A stretch of DNA of 64,000 nt, taken from assembly GCA_002110485.1 (NCBI GenBank), contig MOWL01000026.1:248001-312000 (forward strand), written 5' to 3'. Source of the DNA: Emergomyces orientalis. Lineage: Eukaryota > Ascomycota > Eurotiomycetes > Onygenales > Ajellomycetaceae. Below the pieces are notes generated by a model. It worked only from the letters and a program-made list of their open reading frames with translations, had not been told where the DNA came from and ran no database searches. The position numbers were made by a program, and so were the translations under genes. Position 1 is the first letter of the stretch; every line of letters begins with the position of its first letter. Positions 49,051-58,952 of this stretch are shown piece after piece.

Positions 49051-49143
49051 ATGCTAGGGCGCCCCAGGAGCACGCACACAGGCCACGCCATAGGCATCAA
49101 AAATCAAAATAGCAGCTAAGTACAAAACTTTTAGTTAAATCCA

Positions 49144-52100
49144 TTAAGCAGATCCCCCCGAACCAATCAAGCCAAGATTAGCCACAAAAGCATTGAATGC
49201 GGGCCTAGGCAGCGCCTTCGTAAAACCATCCGCCTTATTCTCCGTTGAGCTGACGTGCCGAAGAAGGAGCTCCTTTTTAGCCACTAGATCGCGTAATATA
49301 TGGTAGCGGACTTCAATATGCCTCGAGCGCTTAGTTAAAGACTCGCCGTTAGCTAGATCAATGGCACCTTTATTATCAATATGCAGATTATTGGAAAGAA
49401 CATAGCCATCCGCATTCTCAAGCAGTCCCGCATCATGCAGCATATCTTTAAGCCAAATCAGCTCGCACGCAGCTTCGCTAGCAGCAATATACTCAGCTTC
49501 AGTTGTGGACTTCGCCGTAGAGATCTGCCGCTGCGAACGCCATGATACGGGAGCTCCATTGATCATTATAATATAGCCCGTAGTCGATTTATATTGGGGG
49601 TCTGCACCCGCCCAATCTGAATCCGCGTAGGCCATGGGAGCCAGCCCTTCGTCCCCTATATTCCTCTTATACAGAATGCCCGTAGTCCTAGTCTTCTTCA
49701 TATAGCGGAGAACATGCTTCAAAGCAGCCCAGCACTCCTTATTTGGGCGAGAATTGAATCGCGATAAATAATTTACCGCGAACATTATATCCGGTCTGGT
49801 GCTTGTAACCAGATATTGAAGAGACCCAAGCCCTTGACGATATCGCGTAGCCGTAAAATCATCATCAAGGCCCTTATCCTCATCCGGCGAGAACTGGAGC
49901 TTTGTGCCAGCATTCATGGGGGTTGGTGCCGGATTGATTGCAGTCATGCCAAAATCATCAAGGATCTCATCAATATAGCGTGTTTGCGTGACCAGTAAAT
50001 CACCATTACGGCCCGCAATTTCCATACCTAAGTATGGCTTATCATCGTCGATTCTTTTGGTGTCAAAACGCTTCGCAATCTCATCGAGAACCCAGTCAAT
50101 ATCATGCTCATTGGGCCCCGTAACGCGGCAGTCATCAACGTGCAGCGTCAAATACACCTTACGGATGGGGTGATATAGGAATCCGCCGTCATACGGTGAT
50201 ATGCGGAAACCAATCGAAGTGAGATGCTCAGTGGCAAGAAAATACCACGTCCTCGCAGCTTGCTTCAGCCCATACAGGCTCTGGCGAACCAGGCCAACTA
50301 GATTGCCCCTGCCATGTTTTATGCCCGTCGGGAGCTGCATATAGATCATTTCTTCCTGTGGCAGCACGCCATTAAGGAATGCAGACACGTAATCAATTGC
50401 CTTCGATTTCCATCCCCTAGCCGTAGAGATCGCGAATAGGCTTCTGGTTGTAGGACCAGAGACAACGGCAGCGTAAGACTTCGTATAATGGACTCCTCGC
50501 TGCTGAAGGAATCCGCGAACCACCCATCGTGCGCGAAAGCGGATGGTTTCTCCCTTATTATTTAATTTGCGGTCATATACCCATTTACCCGTAAGAACAT
50601 CCATATCCGGGGACCGCTCAGTAATAACATATGTTTTCTTTTGATTGAACATATCGACCTCCTTCCTCATTGCTTCGAGCCAATGATGCCAATCAGGGCT
50701 CCGTCGAGCCTCCGCTAAGGTCGTGGGACGGTCCGTAAGGGTACTAAGCACGGGCTCATCACCATTATCATTAGCATGCTCGTCAGACTCATTAAGGAGA
50801 TCAACATCACTGTTTATAAGATAGGTAGGCTCAATGGCCTCCTCCAGATCCCCATTGACAAGCATCTTCATGATGTGCGGCCGCTCCCTTGCCAGGCGCC
50901 GCAGGAGACAGTGCTGCCATCCATCCGCAGGATTCAAAACATCGAGCTCATCCGGTATGTTATTTGGCTCATGAGGAGCCGGAAGAGCGGCATTAATGAA
51001 TGACACGTCCTCCACGAGAGCTTCATCAAAAACCACATCTCGTGCTATCTCCAACCTGCGTGCATCAGGGTCCCATATGCGAACTTGATGAAGGCCCTGA
51101 TAACCCACAAAGATCCATTCTTTCCCATCCGTTCTATCCGCAAGCTTATTAGTAACTCGCAGATCCTTCTTGTAGACCTTGCAGCCCCATCTATGCAGCC
51201 AATTCGCCGTGGGCTGCACCCCCATCCATGCTTCAAAGGGGGTCAGCGGAGACCCCTCCTTGCACCCGTAAAGCTTCGTAGAGGTGGGAGACATATTGAT
51301 CAACATAACGGCAGCCTGCATGGCCTCACCCCATAGGTCCCTAGGCTGCCCGCTATCGAATAGCAAGCTCCTAGTTCTTTCGATTATTATGCGGTTCGCA
51401 CGTTCCGCTGGACCATTTGATTGTGGGGTATATGGCGTAGTCGTCTCATAGGCAATGCCTCGCTGTTTACAAAAAGCTTTTAATTCATCGCTCTTGAATT
51501 CTCCACCACCATCCCAGTGCAAGGAGCCCACGCATCGCTGCGCAGTGGTCTCAATCATTGTTATAAAATCCCGTAGTTTCGCGGTTGCTTCACCCTTGGT
51601 GGCCATTAAAATGGCCCACCGATATCTCGTGGCATCGTCCGTAATACTCATCCAATAATCAGCCCCCCCATACGTGGGAACGCCATCCTCATTGAATAAG
51701 GTACGCCCACCGCCCGCAAGATCAATAAATAATCGTGCAGCAGGCTTCACTTTTCTAATCATGGGCTCAAAAGCAGGACGAGCCATCTTAGCCTGCACGC
51801 AGGTTTTACAAAAAGGCAGAGCCTTGGAGCCTTTAATCCTCATCCCCATGCGCGGATCCGCGGCCATCTTCGCTATATCCATGTGGTTAAGATGACCCAG
51901 CTTCAAATGCCATTGCAGCATCGTGAGCTCTACTGGTTTTATATTCATTGATGGCAGAGCCAATAGCGAGTCATCCACAGCATTTACGGGCCGAAAATCA
52001 CCATTAGGCATGGCGAATTGAATCAAATCTCGGATTTGCGGAGGCTTTTCAATGACATAGATATCTTTCTCATTCAAAACAGCAGTGAAGCTGACCATTC

Positions 52101-52548
52101 GATCGGGAGAGGTCATAATAATCGAGTGAGCTTCTCCATATGCCAATTGCTTGAACGTATAGCCCTTGCGGACTAATTTGCCAAAGCTCACGATATTTGC
52201 TTCTAATTCGGGGGCAAATCGCACACCTTCCAGGCACACATCCGCCCCATCAACCGCCAGTTCAACCGTACCAACGGCCGCAGCTGGAACAATGGTCCCA
52301 TCCGCCATTTTCAATTTAACATTGGAGCTCATTGAATGGCATTTAACAAGCTCCTTGCGTGGTGTTGCGTGAGCGCCAGACCCCGAGTCCAGAACCCACT
52401 CATCCGCAATATCATCATCACGGACGATTTCACGAGCATGGAACACCTTCTCAACCGTACTGTGTACAGGAGCAGAGCCGTCATCGGGGCTCTTGAAAGA
52501 ATCCTCATTATTGGCCTTCTTCTTATCCTTCTTGGTGCCACCACGCCT
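49144..52548 (-). CDS. Copia pol polyprotein (protease, integrase, reverse transcriptase, RNase H)
   Basis: Frame of 1134 residues, open from the A8 tract to a TAA stop. Domains in order are as follows. The aspartic protease has the DSG active site (about residues 54-56). The GAG-pre-integrase zinc segment has WHLKLGHLNHMD and CKTCVQAKM. The integrase core has WDGGGEF and the catalytic Glu in NGPAERAN. The RVT_2 reverse transcriptase has KWVYDRKLNNKGE, QSLYGLKQAARTWY and a catalytic LHVDD box. The RNase H region begins near LVTSTRPDIMFAVNYLSR and ends with IDNKGAID and SLTKRSRHIEVRYH. No ATG lies near its beginning and an in-frame TGA sits immediately upstream of the A8 tract, so it is probably made as a Gag-Pol fusion. 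It appears intact. Confidence 0.93.
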   Translation of the reverse strand, partial: RRGGTKKDKKKANNEDSFKSPDDGSAPVHSTVEKVFHAREIVRDDDIADEWVLDSGSGAHATPRKELVKCHSMSSNVKLKMADGTIVPAAAVGTVELAVDGADVCLEGVRFAPELEANIVSFGKLVRKGYTFKQLAYGEAHSIIMTSPDRMVSFTAVLNEKDIYVIEKPPQIRDLIQFAMPNGDFRPVNAVDDSLLALPSMNIKPVELTMLQWHLKLGHLNHMDIAKMAADPRMGMRIKGSKALPFCKTCVQAKMARPAFEPMIRKVKPAARLFIDLAGGGRTLFNEDGVPTYGGADYWMSITDDATRYRWAILMATKGEATAKLRDFITMIETTAQRCVGSLHWDGGGEFKSDELKAFCKQRGIAYETTTPYTPQSNGPAERANRIIIERTRSLLFDSGQPRDLWGEAMQAAVMLINMSPTSTKLYGCKEGSPLTPFEAWMGVQPTANWLHRWGCKVYKKDLRVTNKLADRTDGKEWIFVGYQGLHQVRIWDPDARRLEIARDVVFDEALVEDVSFINAALPAPHEPNNIPDELDVLNPADGWQHCLLRRLARERPHIMKMLVNGDLEEAIEPTYLINSDVDLLNESDEHANDNGDEPVLSTLTDRPTTLAEARRSPDWHHWLEAMRKEVDMFNQKKTYVITERSPDMDVLTGKWVYDRKLNNKGETIRFRARWVVRGFLQQRGVHYTKSYAAVVSGPTTRSLFAISTARGWKSKAIDYVSAFLNGVLPQEEMIYMQLPTGIKHGRGNLVGLVRQSLYGLKQAARTWYFLATEHLTSIGFRISPYDGGFLYHPIRKVYLTLHVDDCRVTGPNEHDIDWVLDEIAKRFDTKRIDDDKPYLGMEIAGRNGDLLVTQTRYIDEILDDFGMTAINPAPTPMNAGTKLQFSPDEDKGLDDDFTATRYRQGLGSLQYLVTSTRPDIMFAVNYLSRFNSRPNKECWAALKHVLRYMKKTRTTGILYKRNIGDEGLAPMAYADSDWAGADPQYKSTTGYIIMINGAPVSWRSQRQISTAKSTTEAEYIAASEAACELIWLKDMLHDAGLLENADGYVLSNNLHIDNKGAIDLANGESLTKRSRHIEVRYHILRDLVAKKELLLRHVSSTENKADGFTKALPRPAFNAFVANLGLIGSGGSA

Positions 52549-53744
52549 TTTTTTTCATTAGAATAACCTGATGGACGCTTCTCTGGGTGCTTTTTCCAAC
52601 AGCTCTCCTCATTATGGCCCACAATCCCGCAATGTGAGCATTTTGGCCTGCCTGATGCAGATGGAGCAGGGCTCTCACCCGCATCATCCATACTGCTCGC
52701 ATTATTTACGGGCGCCTTTGTGTTCTTTGAAGAAGAGGAACTGCCGCCAGAGGGCAATCGAAGCAGAATATCACGGCATAGACCCACAAAATCATCCTCC
52801 AGGAGAGTATCTTCACCACTCTTTTCAATATCATCCATCCTATTTCGTATGAGATTGGCCCATCTACTGTGAATCCCCGCAAGCAATCGATCAAAGAAGA
52901 CGGAATCCGGCATATAAAAATCTAATCGCTTATATTCAGTTCGTACGGCTAAGAGACGCTCAATAAACGCACGATCCGACCCGCAAGACTCAGCCGTCAT
53001 ACCCAGGAACTCATTGAAAAGACGAAACCGGCGAACTACGCGGCGTTCAGCGAAGTTCTCCTCTACTATGGACCACAGCATATAGGCAGACAATTGATTC
53101 TCCTTCGGTATAGTAAAATGAGTTCTAGCCTGTGCGGAAATCGCTGACCACATATAATTACGCAGCCAGCTATTCCGCTCCCTCCAGAGCTTCGCAACGT
53201 CCTCACTGACCCCCTCAGGCGGGGCCAGCTCCTTATTTAACAAAATATCATCTGTTTCTGAATCCTTCGCCGCGAGAAGAACCTCATCCCTCCACATGGG
53301 ATAGTTCATGGAGCCCAGCAGCAGAACTGGCTTTTCAAGAAGCTTAACTGTAAGTCGAAACTCCTTAATGGCCTTCAAATAAGCCGTCATATTGGCGCCT
53401 GCGAGCTCCCCCGCACCAGCACCAGCCTTAATCCGCGCTGTTTCATTCTCCAACCTCGCAATCTCCAACCTCGCCCGGGTCTCAGCGCTCAAGGAGTCAT
53501 CATGCTCAACCTGAGCCTCCTGGGTGGGTTCATCGCGATCTGAGCCCGTATCCGACATATCCGACATTGGATCTTCGAAATCAGCACTTGACTCCTCCGA
53601 AGGAGCTCTTGCGGGCAATTTACGGGCTGTAATGGGGGTTGGAAAGGGCTCGTTTTCAATATTCTCCGGCGTACGTTCCGCTCGCCTAGTCGGCTTATTT
53701 TCCCTCGTAAGATCAGGACTGTTGCCTGACCGTAAGTTCACCAT
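52329..53744 (-). CDS. Copia gag (capsid/nucleocapsid) frame
   Basis: Frame starts at the ATG at 53744-53742 (MVNLRSG). An acidic, disordered N-terminus is followed by a capsid-like helical region (around PMWRDEVLLAAKDSET and TEYKRLDFYMPDSVF). It ends in a CCHC zinc knuckle, CSHCGIVGHNEESC. The gag frame then meets the A8 tract (52548-52555), where pol begins in the -1 frame. Past it the gag frame stays open for about 73 further codons of unrelated, probably meaningless sequence before its stop. Gag would assemble the particle in which reverse transcription happens. Confidence 0.88.
   Translation of the reverse strand: MVNLRSGNSPDLTRENKPTRRAERTPENIENEPFPTPITARKLPARAPSEESSADFEDPMSDMSDTGSDRDEPTQEAQVEHDDSLSAETRARLEIARLENETARIKAGAGAGELAGANMTAYLKAIKEFRLTVKLLEKPVLLLGSMNYPMWRDEVLLAAKDSETDDILLNKELAPPEGVSEDVAKLWRERNSWLRNYMWSAISAQARTHFTIPKENQLSAYMLWSIVEENFAERRVVRRFRLFNEFLGMTAESCGSDRAFIERLLAVRTEYKRLDFYMPDSVFFDRLLAGIHSRWANLIRNRMDDIEKSGEDTLLEDDFVGLCRDILLRLPSGGSSSSSKNTKAPVNNASSMDDAGESPAPSASGRPKCSHCGIVGHNEESCWKKHPEKRPSGYSNEKKGVVAPRRIRRRPIMRILSRAPMTALLLYTVRLRRCSMLVKSSVMMILRMSGFWTRGLALTQHHARSLLNAIQ
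52548..52555 (-). promoter_or_regulatory. Gag-pol frame junction at an A8 tract (candidate -1 slippery site)
   Basis: In gag frame the bases read GAA AAA AAA GGC, so A-AAA-AAA fits the X-XXY-YYZ slip rule. The pol frame is -1 relative to gag and is closed by a TGA just 5' of the tract. An alternative is a one-base length change in the homopolymer. Confidence 0.5.
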
Positions 53745-53803
53745 GAGAGGCAAGAACTAGCTGTATAAGAGAAATAGATAGCAGTAACGCAGCGTATTAA
53801 ACA

Positions 53804-53818
53804 GAGGGCCTCATAACC
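53804..53818 (-). other. Putative primer binding site (initiator tRNA-Met anticodon loop type)
   Basis: Directly internal to the 5' LTR the element strand reads GGTTATGAG followed by GCCCTC. The first nine bases are perfectly complementary to CTCATAACC, the anticodon loop region of eukaryotic initiator tRNA-Met. This is the half-tRNA priming known from Drosophila copia. Confidence 0.6.
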
Positions 53819-53920
53819 TCATAGAGTGCATCAAGCCTATCATATTGAACTACCTAACTAGCTAAAATATATATGTGTGTGTGGGGCATGTGACCCGGGT
53901 AGCCCTAGTATCACCTAACA
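53819..53920 (-). repeat. 5' LTR of the copia element
   Basis: Identical to 48943-49044 over all 102 bp. It should contain the element promoter. Confidence 0.95.
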
Positions 53921-53925
53921 GTGCT
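53921..53925. other. Target-site duplication, right copy
   Basis: GTGCT, matching 48938-48942. Confidence 0.9.
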
Positions 53926-54794
53926 AGATGGCGATTCTGTTTTTCTTATCTGCAATGTTGGGGGAAAATTGTGAAGTAAATATCTTGGGTGTTACTTTGC
54001 ATTCTTTCTTTCTTTTTATTTATTTATACTTTTTATAATATTTATTTGAAATATTTGTTATATAGGCTTCTTAATTGTAAGTATTTGACTACATAGAATA
54101 CAAGAGTTTGTGATTAATCTCTTGCGTAGTGGGGCATATCTAACCACGAAGAAAAAAAAATAGGTCATGATTGAAGATTGCAGTACTTTATGTGCAGTTC
54201 ATGCAGATTACATACATTATTACTGCTGTCCCATTTTCCACAATAAGGGTATAAAAAGCCCTTGTGGCAAACCGAGATTTTTCGCCCTCGATTCCAGCGA
54301 GCATTTTAGAATTAAATCGCTCGAAGCTGGACCCTAGCTAGCCATTCCACCCAGACAAAAGAGATAGAGATAAGTTTTCGCAAAAGATTAAGGTGAACAA
54401 AAAAAAAAAAAAAAAAGAAAGAAAGAAAAAAAAAGGAAATAAGTCTTGTCCCTCTCTATATATCTTTGCCTGGTGGAGAAAAAGATGTTGAAGACTTTTG
54501 CTCCGCAAACGCCCTGTGATGAATAAACCGTGAAAAGAAATCGTGAAATTGGTATCATATGTTGAATTGTTCTTCCAGAGCCTTTTGAGTTTGAGGCTCG
54601 AAAATGCAAACAAAAAGTAGTGCAACGGAAATAAGGGAAATGGTGAAGAGCAAATAATGAACAGGAGAAAAACCCCATTTCGTTGTTTAATCTATATGGG
54701 CGCTTTGAGTTGTTGAAAACAAAGCAAAATCGTCAGAGTCGTGAAACATCGTCCCGTTTATGCGAACAAAAAAATGGGTGGGGACGGACGACAT
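53926..54794. other. 3' flank of the SAM synthetase gene up to the retrotransposon
   Basis: 870 bp, AT-rich, with a poly-A run at about 54400-54416. No gene is supported; the frames here are artefacts of the A-rich stretch. Confidence 0.6.
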
Positions 54795-56201
54795 CTAGAA
54801 TTTGAGGGCCTTGGGCTTCTCCCAGGAGAAGTTCTGGTTGGTGAAATGGCCGTATTTGGCAGTTTGGAAGTAGATGGGTTTGGCCAAGTCGAGTTCCTGG
54901 ACAATGACACCGGGCCGGAGATCGAAGTTGTCCCGGATAATTTTAACCAATTCCTCCGAAGACTTCGAGGAAGTGCCATATGTCTCGACATATATCGAGA
55001 GGGGCTCCGCAATACCAATGGCGTATGAAAGCTGAACAAGAGCGCGCCGGGCAAGTCCTGCGTTAACGAGGGATTTGGCGATCCATCGGGCAACGTAGGC
55101 GGCCGAACGATCGACCTTGGAGTAGTCCTTGCCAGAGAAGGCACCACCACCGTGAGCACCCCAGCCTCCGTAGGTGTCGACGATAATTTTCCGGCCGGTG
55201 AGACCAGCGTCGCCCTGAGGACCACCGATGATGAAGAGGCCGGAGGGTTGGATGTGGTAGACAGTGCGATCATCAAGGAGGTTGGAGGGGATGACTTTTT
55301 TGATAATCTGCTCGAGAAGTTGCTTTCGCACATCAGCAGTGGTAATGGCTTCGCTGTGTTGAGCGCTTATTACGACTGTGTCTACGCGGAGGGGCTTGAC
55401 GGCGCCATTGTCGTGGGCATACTCGACGGTGACTTGTGTCTTGGTGTCAGGGCGGAGCCAGGGAAGAGTGCCATCAACACGTGCATCTCTCAAGGCCTTG
55501 TTAAGTTTGTGGGCCAGTTGAATGGTCAAAGGCAATAACTCAGGGGTTTCATCGGTGGCGTAGCCAAACATGATACCCTGGTCACCAGCACCTAGTTTCT
55601 CGAGGGCCTCGTCGTAATGGAGGCCTTGAGCGATGTCTGGGGATTGTTGCTCAATGGCAACGAGGACGTTGCAGGTCTTGTAGTCGAATCCCTTGGAAGA
55701 GTCATCGTAGCCGATGTCTTTAATGGCGTTTCGGATAACCTTCTGGTAGTCGATGTGGGCCTTGGTGGTAATTTCACCGAAAACCATAATCATCCCTAAG
55801 CCAAGGTGTTAAACGTATGACAGGAATAGTACAAGGTGATTTAAACCAATGGAACCTACCAGTCTTAGTGGCCGTTTCACAAGCAACCTGTTCATGAACC
55901 TCCATGTTAGAGGAAATTGCGCAAGAAAAGTTCTCCCGAAGGTTCCCCCAAGGATTTAGCATGGAGGGGTAAGATTCCGGATTTACCTTGGAGAGCGGGT
56001 CCTCAGCGAGACAGGCATCGAGAACAGCATCCGAGACCTGGTCACTACGCAAGAGTCAATGAATGAATCATAGATAAATAACAAAGAAAAGAAGCAATCA
56101 ATATAGCATACTCACGCAATCTTGTCAGGGTGGCCCTCGCCCACGGCTTCCGAGGTGAAGAGGAAAGTTCCCTTGGGAAGGCCGTTCTGAATGCTACCCA
56201 T
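54795..56201 (-). CDS. S-adenosylmethionine synthetase
   Basis: Makes S-adenosylmethionine from methionine and ATP, the cell's main methyl donor; cytosolic homotetramer or dimer. Four exons are 56201-56116, 56044-55987, 55887-55860 (28-nt micro-exon) and 55795-54795, giving 390 residues with GT-AG splices in frame. The ATP-binding start reads FTSEAVGEGHPDKIADQVSD. Other signatures are GAGDQGIMFGYA, the Lys-containing loop GGGAFSGKDYSKVDRSAAY, and the C-terminal segment KYGHFTN...FSWEK. Length is normal for eukaryotic enzymes (about 380-395). The gene is divergent from GPN3 across a 609-bp promoter region. Symbol left open because yeast has two paralogues (SAM1/SAM2). Confidence 0.96.
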
Positions 56202-56810
56202 TGTAGTGGGATGGGGGAAGGAAAGGTTAAGGGGGATAAGGTGGAAAGAAGACAGACAATAAAAAGATGATACCGGAGAGAAGAAATGGAACAGAGATAG
56301 AGAGAGGAATGAGAGAAGAAAAGGAGAAGAAGAAGTTGAAGAGAGAAAGTTGAATTTTGAAGACAGAAAAAATCCAAAAATTGGGAATTGAAGAAAGCGG
56401 CGGGACAGAGCTCGCGCTAGTCCGGATCAGGATGGCCGCCAAGAAATGGTGCAATCGCTTGATTGGGAAGGCGGTGAAGACTGCAGGTGGCAGAATATTA
56501 TCGTTAAATATCTGTCTCAAGCCTGATTGATATCTGCAAGAAAGAACAGCTCGAAAGAGCACTACAAGAACGTTCACCAACAACAACAACTCTTCTAGTG
56601 CGGGGTCAATAGGATAGGATAGGAGGATAGGATGCCCTCCCATAGTTTATGTTCTAACATCAGCTACAAAAGAATTGGACTAGCATGATGATATCTTCCG
56701 CCATATAACGCGCCTAATCTACTATCCTTTGACCACACCCCTCCCTCCCACCATAAGCATAAATACAAACATACACCACCAAAAAGAGATAGCACAACAA
56801 TATCCTCACC
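56202..56810. promoter_or_regulatory. Divergent promoter region SAM synthetase / GPN3
   Basis: 609 bp between head-to-head start codons. The SAM synthetase side is purine-rich on the plus strand (a CT-tract on its own strand, 56215-56400), a common element of highly expressed fungal genes. Confidence 0.6.
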
Positions 56811-57731
56811 ATGTCAAAATTTGGTGTCCTAGTCATGGGCCCCGCAGGCGCCGGTAAAACAACCTTCTGCACCGCCCTAATCCAACACCTCCAAAACAAC
56901 CGTCGCAGCTGCTTCTATGTCAACCTTGACCCGGCTGCCGAAACCTTCTCGTACGAACCAGACCTCGACATCCGCGAACTAATCACCCTCGAAGATGTGA
57001 TGGAAGAATTAGGCCTAGGCCCAAACGGCGGCCTAATGTACTGCTTCGAATTCCTCCTCCAGAACCTCGATTTTCTAACCCAGGCCCTCGACCCGCTCAG
57101 CGATGAGTACCTGATCATCTTCGACATGCCAGGCCAGATCGAGCTATATACACACGTTCCGCTCCTTCCGTCGTTAATACAACATCTGTCCCGCGCAGGA
57201 CCGTTGAATATATCACTCTGCGCGGCGTATCTGTTAGAGAGTACTTTTGTCGTTGATCGTGCCAAGTTCTTCGCGGGCGCGTTGAGTGCCATGTCTGCGA
57301 TGATCATGTTGGAAATGCCTCATGTGAATATCCTGAGTAAGATGGATCAGGTCAAGGGAATGATTGGGAAGAAGGAGTTGAAGCGCTTCACGGCTGTAGA
57401 TGTTCAACTGCTGTACGAGGAGAGCCAGGCAGGAGGAGGAGGTGGTGGTGGTGGTGGGAGTACGGAAGCTGACGAAGAGGGGACAGCTACTGCTGCGGCG
57501 GAGGACCCTACATCTACAAATTCCCTGTTGAGTGGGGGTTCGTTTAAACGGCTTAATCGCGCCGTTGGCCAGCTTATTGACGATTTTAGCATGGTGTCTT
57601 TTTTGAAGTTGGATGTTCAAGACGAGGACAGCATTGGTAGTGTACTCAGCTACATCGATGATGCAATACAATTCCATGAAGCGCAGGAACCGAGAGAGCC
57701 GGCTGATGAGCAGGAGGTAGATTTGGAGTAA
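56811..57731 (+). CDS. GPN3: GPN-loop GTPase 3 (RNA polymerase II assembly factor)
   Basis: Predicted GTPase that, with Npa3/Gpn1 and Gpn2, assists assembly and nuclear import of RNA polymerase II. Single exon, 306 residues, start ATG at 56811 in context CACCATGTC. G1/P-loop is GPAGAGKTT (residues 10-18), the defining GPN motif is at 70-72 (LGPNGG), G3 is DMPGQIELYTH (105-115) and G4 lies in LSKMD. LCAAYLLESTFVVDRAKFFAGALS matches Gpn3 rather than Gpn1 or Gpn2. A Gly run and acidic insert (57437-57510) before the C-terminal helices make it longer than the yeast protein (about 272). Divergent from SAM synthetase, convergent with APQ12. Confidence 0.93.
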   Translation: MSKFGVLVMGPAGAGKTTFCTALIQHLQNNRRSCFYVNLDPAAETFSYEPDLDIRELITLEDVMEELGLGPNGGLMYCFEFLLQNLDFLTQALDPLSDEYLIIFDMPGQIELYTHVPLLPSLIQHLSRAGPLNISLCAAYLLESTFVVDRAKFFAGALSAMSAMIMLEMPHVNILSKMDQVKGMIGKKELKRFTAVDVQLLYEESQAGGGGGGGGGSTEADEEGTATAAAEDPTSTNSLLSGGSFKRLNRAVGQLIDDFSMVSFLKLDVQDEDSIGSVLSYIDDAIQFHEAQEPREPADEQEVDLE

Positions 57732-58344
57732 GGGAGAAATGATCTTGAACATTTTTTCCCCCATACAACAGATTTCATTGATTTCATTGATTTCTGCCCA
57801 TCCCGCATTTATGTGCTGGGATTTTGAGGCACCCGTGCGTTTCGCAGACTATCGACAGTTGAATTCGATGAGTCCAGGTCTCAGCTATCTACGGCCAACA
57901 ATCGTCCTACGACCTCTTGAGGAAGGCATTATGATGCCATATAGCAACGATGTCACGTTGATATTAACCTAGCACGAGGAACGAATCGAGCGGAGGCCAG
58001 CAGCAGCAGCAGTAGCAACAGAAAGCGCCGGTTTATATCAAAAAGCAACCCACACTATGAATAGTTAATGAATCCAAGAAAACCATGTATAATAGCATAA
58101 TATGATGACCCTGAATCGATGAAAAACAGGCTCACAGAGCCAGTCAAGAAGCCAAGTCCAACCTTCCACTAGCATTTCATATAAAATATCTCATCCAAGG
58201 GGTGTGAAACGCGGGAAGTGAAACGGGTTGACACAGAAACACAGAAGCTGCTAAAGCACCACTTGAATGTACCCAACGTAGAATATAAAATATAATTGAT
58301 CACCCCCATTGTCCCCAACCCAAGCCCAAGCGCTCCCGACAAGC
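57732..58344. other. Intergenic between convergent GPN3 and APQ12
   Basis: 613 bp of 3' flanks with a short CAG run near 57998-58012. No gene is seen. Confidence 0.6.
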
Positions 58345-58952
58345 TCAATTCCAACCCGTCCTTTTCCGCGCCCGCTCCTGGCGCATCCCCCCATATATCG
58401 GCGGCGCCTGTCCCTCTGCACCATTCGCCCACAACTCCTCTACAAACCCCTGAAGCAATCCCAACAACCACCCGGCCTCCCTCCCCGCCCTCTCCCGCCC
58501 AACAACATACACATAATACGCGCCCCCGATCACGGACCCCCAGAACGCCAGCCGAAATACCAGCATGACCCAGAATGTGATGACGCGGCGCGCATAATCG
58601 AGGACTTTGAGGGAGATGAAGAGGATGAGGCAGAGGACGAGGAGGGAGGTGAAGTCTGGTGGGGAGTTTAGGAGGGTTTGTAACGGGGTGAGGATGTAAG
58701 GTTGTAGATATTGCTGGGAGATGGAGTCGAAATGCGAGGTGAAGAGGGAGTAGTAGGAGAGGGCTTGGAGGGAGACGGAGGGGGGAATGTATTTGTTGGC
58801 GTTCTGGAGGGTGGGGATTAGGTATTCTATTTTGCGTCGTTGATTTTTGGTTGTTATGTTAGTCCTTTTTTAAGATGAATATCTCTGTTCTAAGGTAAGC
58901 TGTGAAAAGAGGAGGTTGCCGGGTTTTCCAACGCACCTTGTATTACTTCCAT
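58345..58952 (-). CDS. APQ12: Apq12-family nuclear envelope / nuclear pore biogenesis protein
   Basis: Predicted small integral membrane protein of the nuclear envelope and ER, involved in nuclear pore assembly, mRNA export and membrane fluidity control. Exon 1 is only 16 nt (58952-58937), followed by exon 2 (58826-58345), giving 165 residues. The splice joins MEVIQ to EYLIPTLQNANKYIPP. Two hydrophobic helices (about residues 62-80, LLVLCLILFISLKVL; and about 88-110, VMLVFRLAFWGSVIGGAYYVYVV) flank a short basic loop, as in Apq12. A charged amphipathic tail follows. Length is close to the family norm. The start is fixed by the only in-frame ATG before a good GTGCGT donor. Confidence 0.8.

Larger units (their letters stand above)
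48943..53920 (-). mobile_element. Full-length Ty1/copia LTR retrotransposon
   Basis: 4978-bp element on the minus strand, bounded by two identical 102-bp LTRs and flanked by a 5-bp GTGCT duplication. The internal region holds gag and pol in two frames, in the order protease, integrase, reverse transcriptase, RNase H, which defines the copia superfamily. All catalytic motifs are present and no in-frame stop is seen, so the copy looks young and possibly active. It lies between SLD3 and the SAM synthetase gene, in the same orientation as both. The LTRs are unusually short. Confidence 0.95.

Noticed and set aside
52329..52547. Continuation of the gag frame past the A8 tract
   Set aside because: It is antigenic-domain-free, overlaps well-conserved pol sequence in another frame and shows no own motif; most likely a by-product of the overlap.
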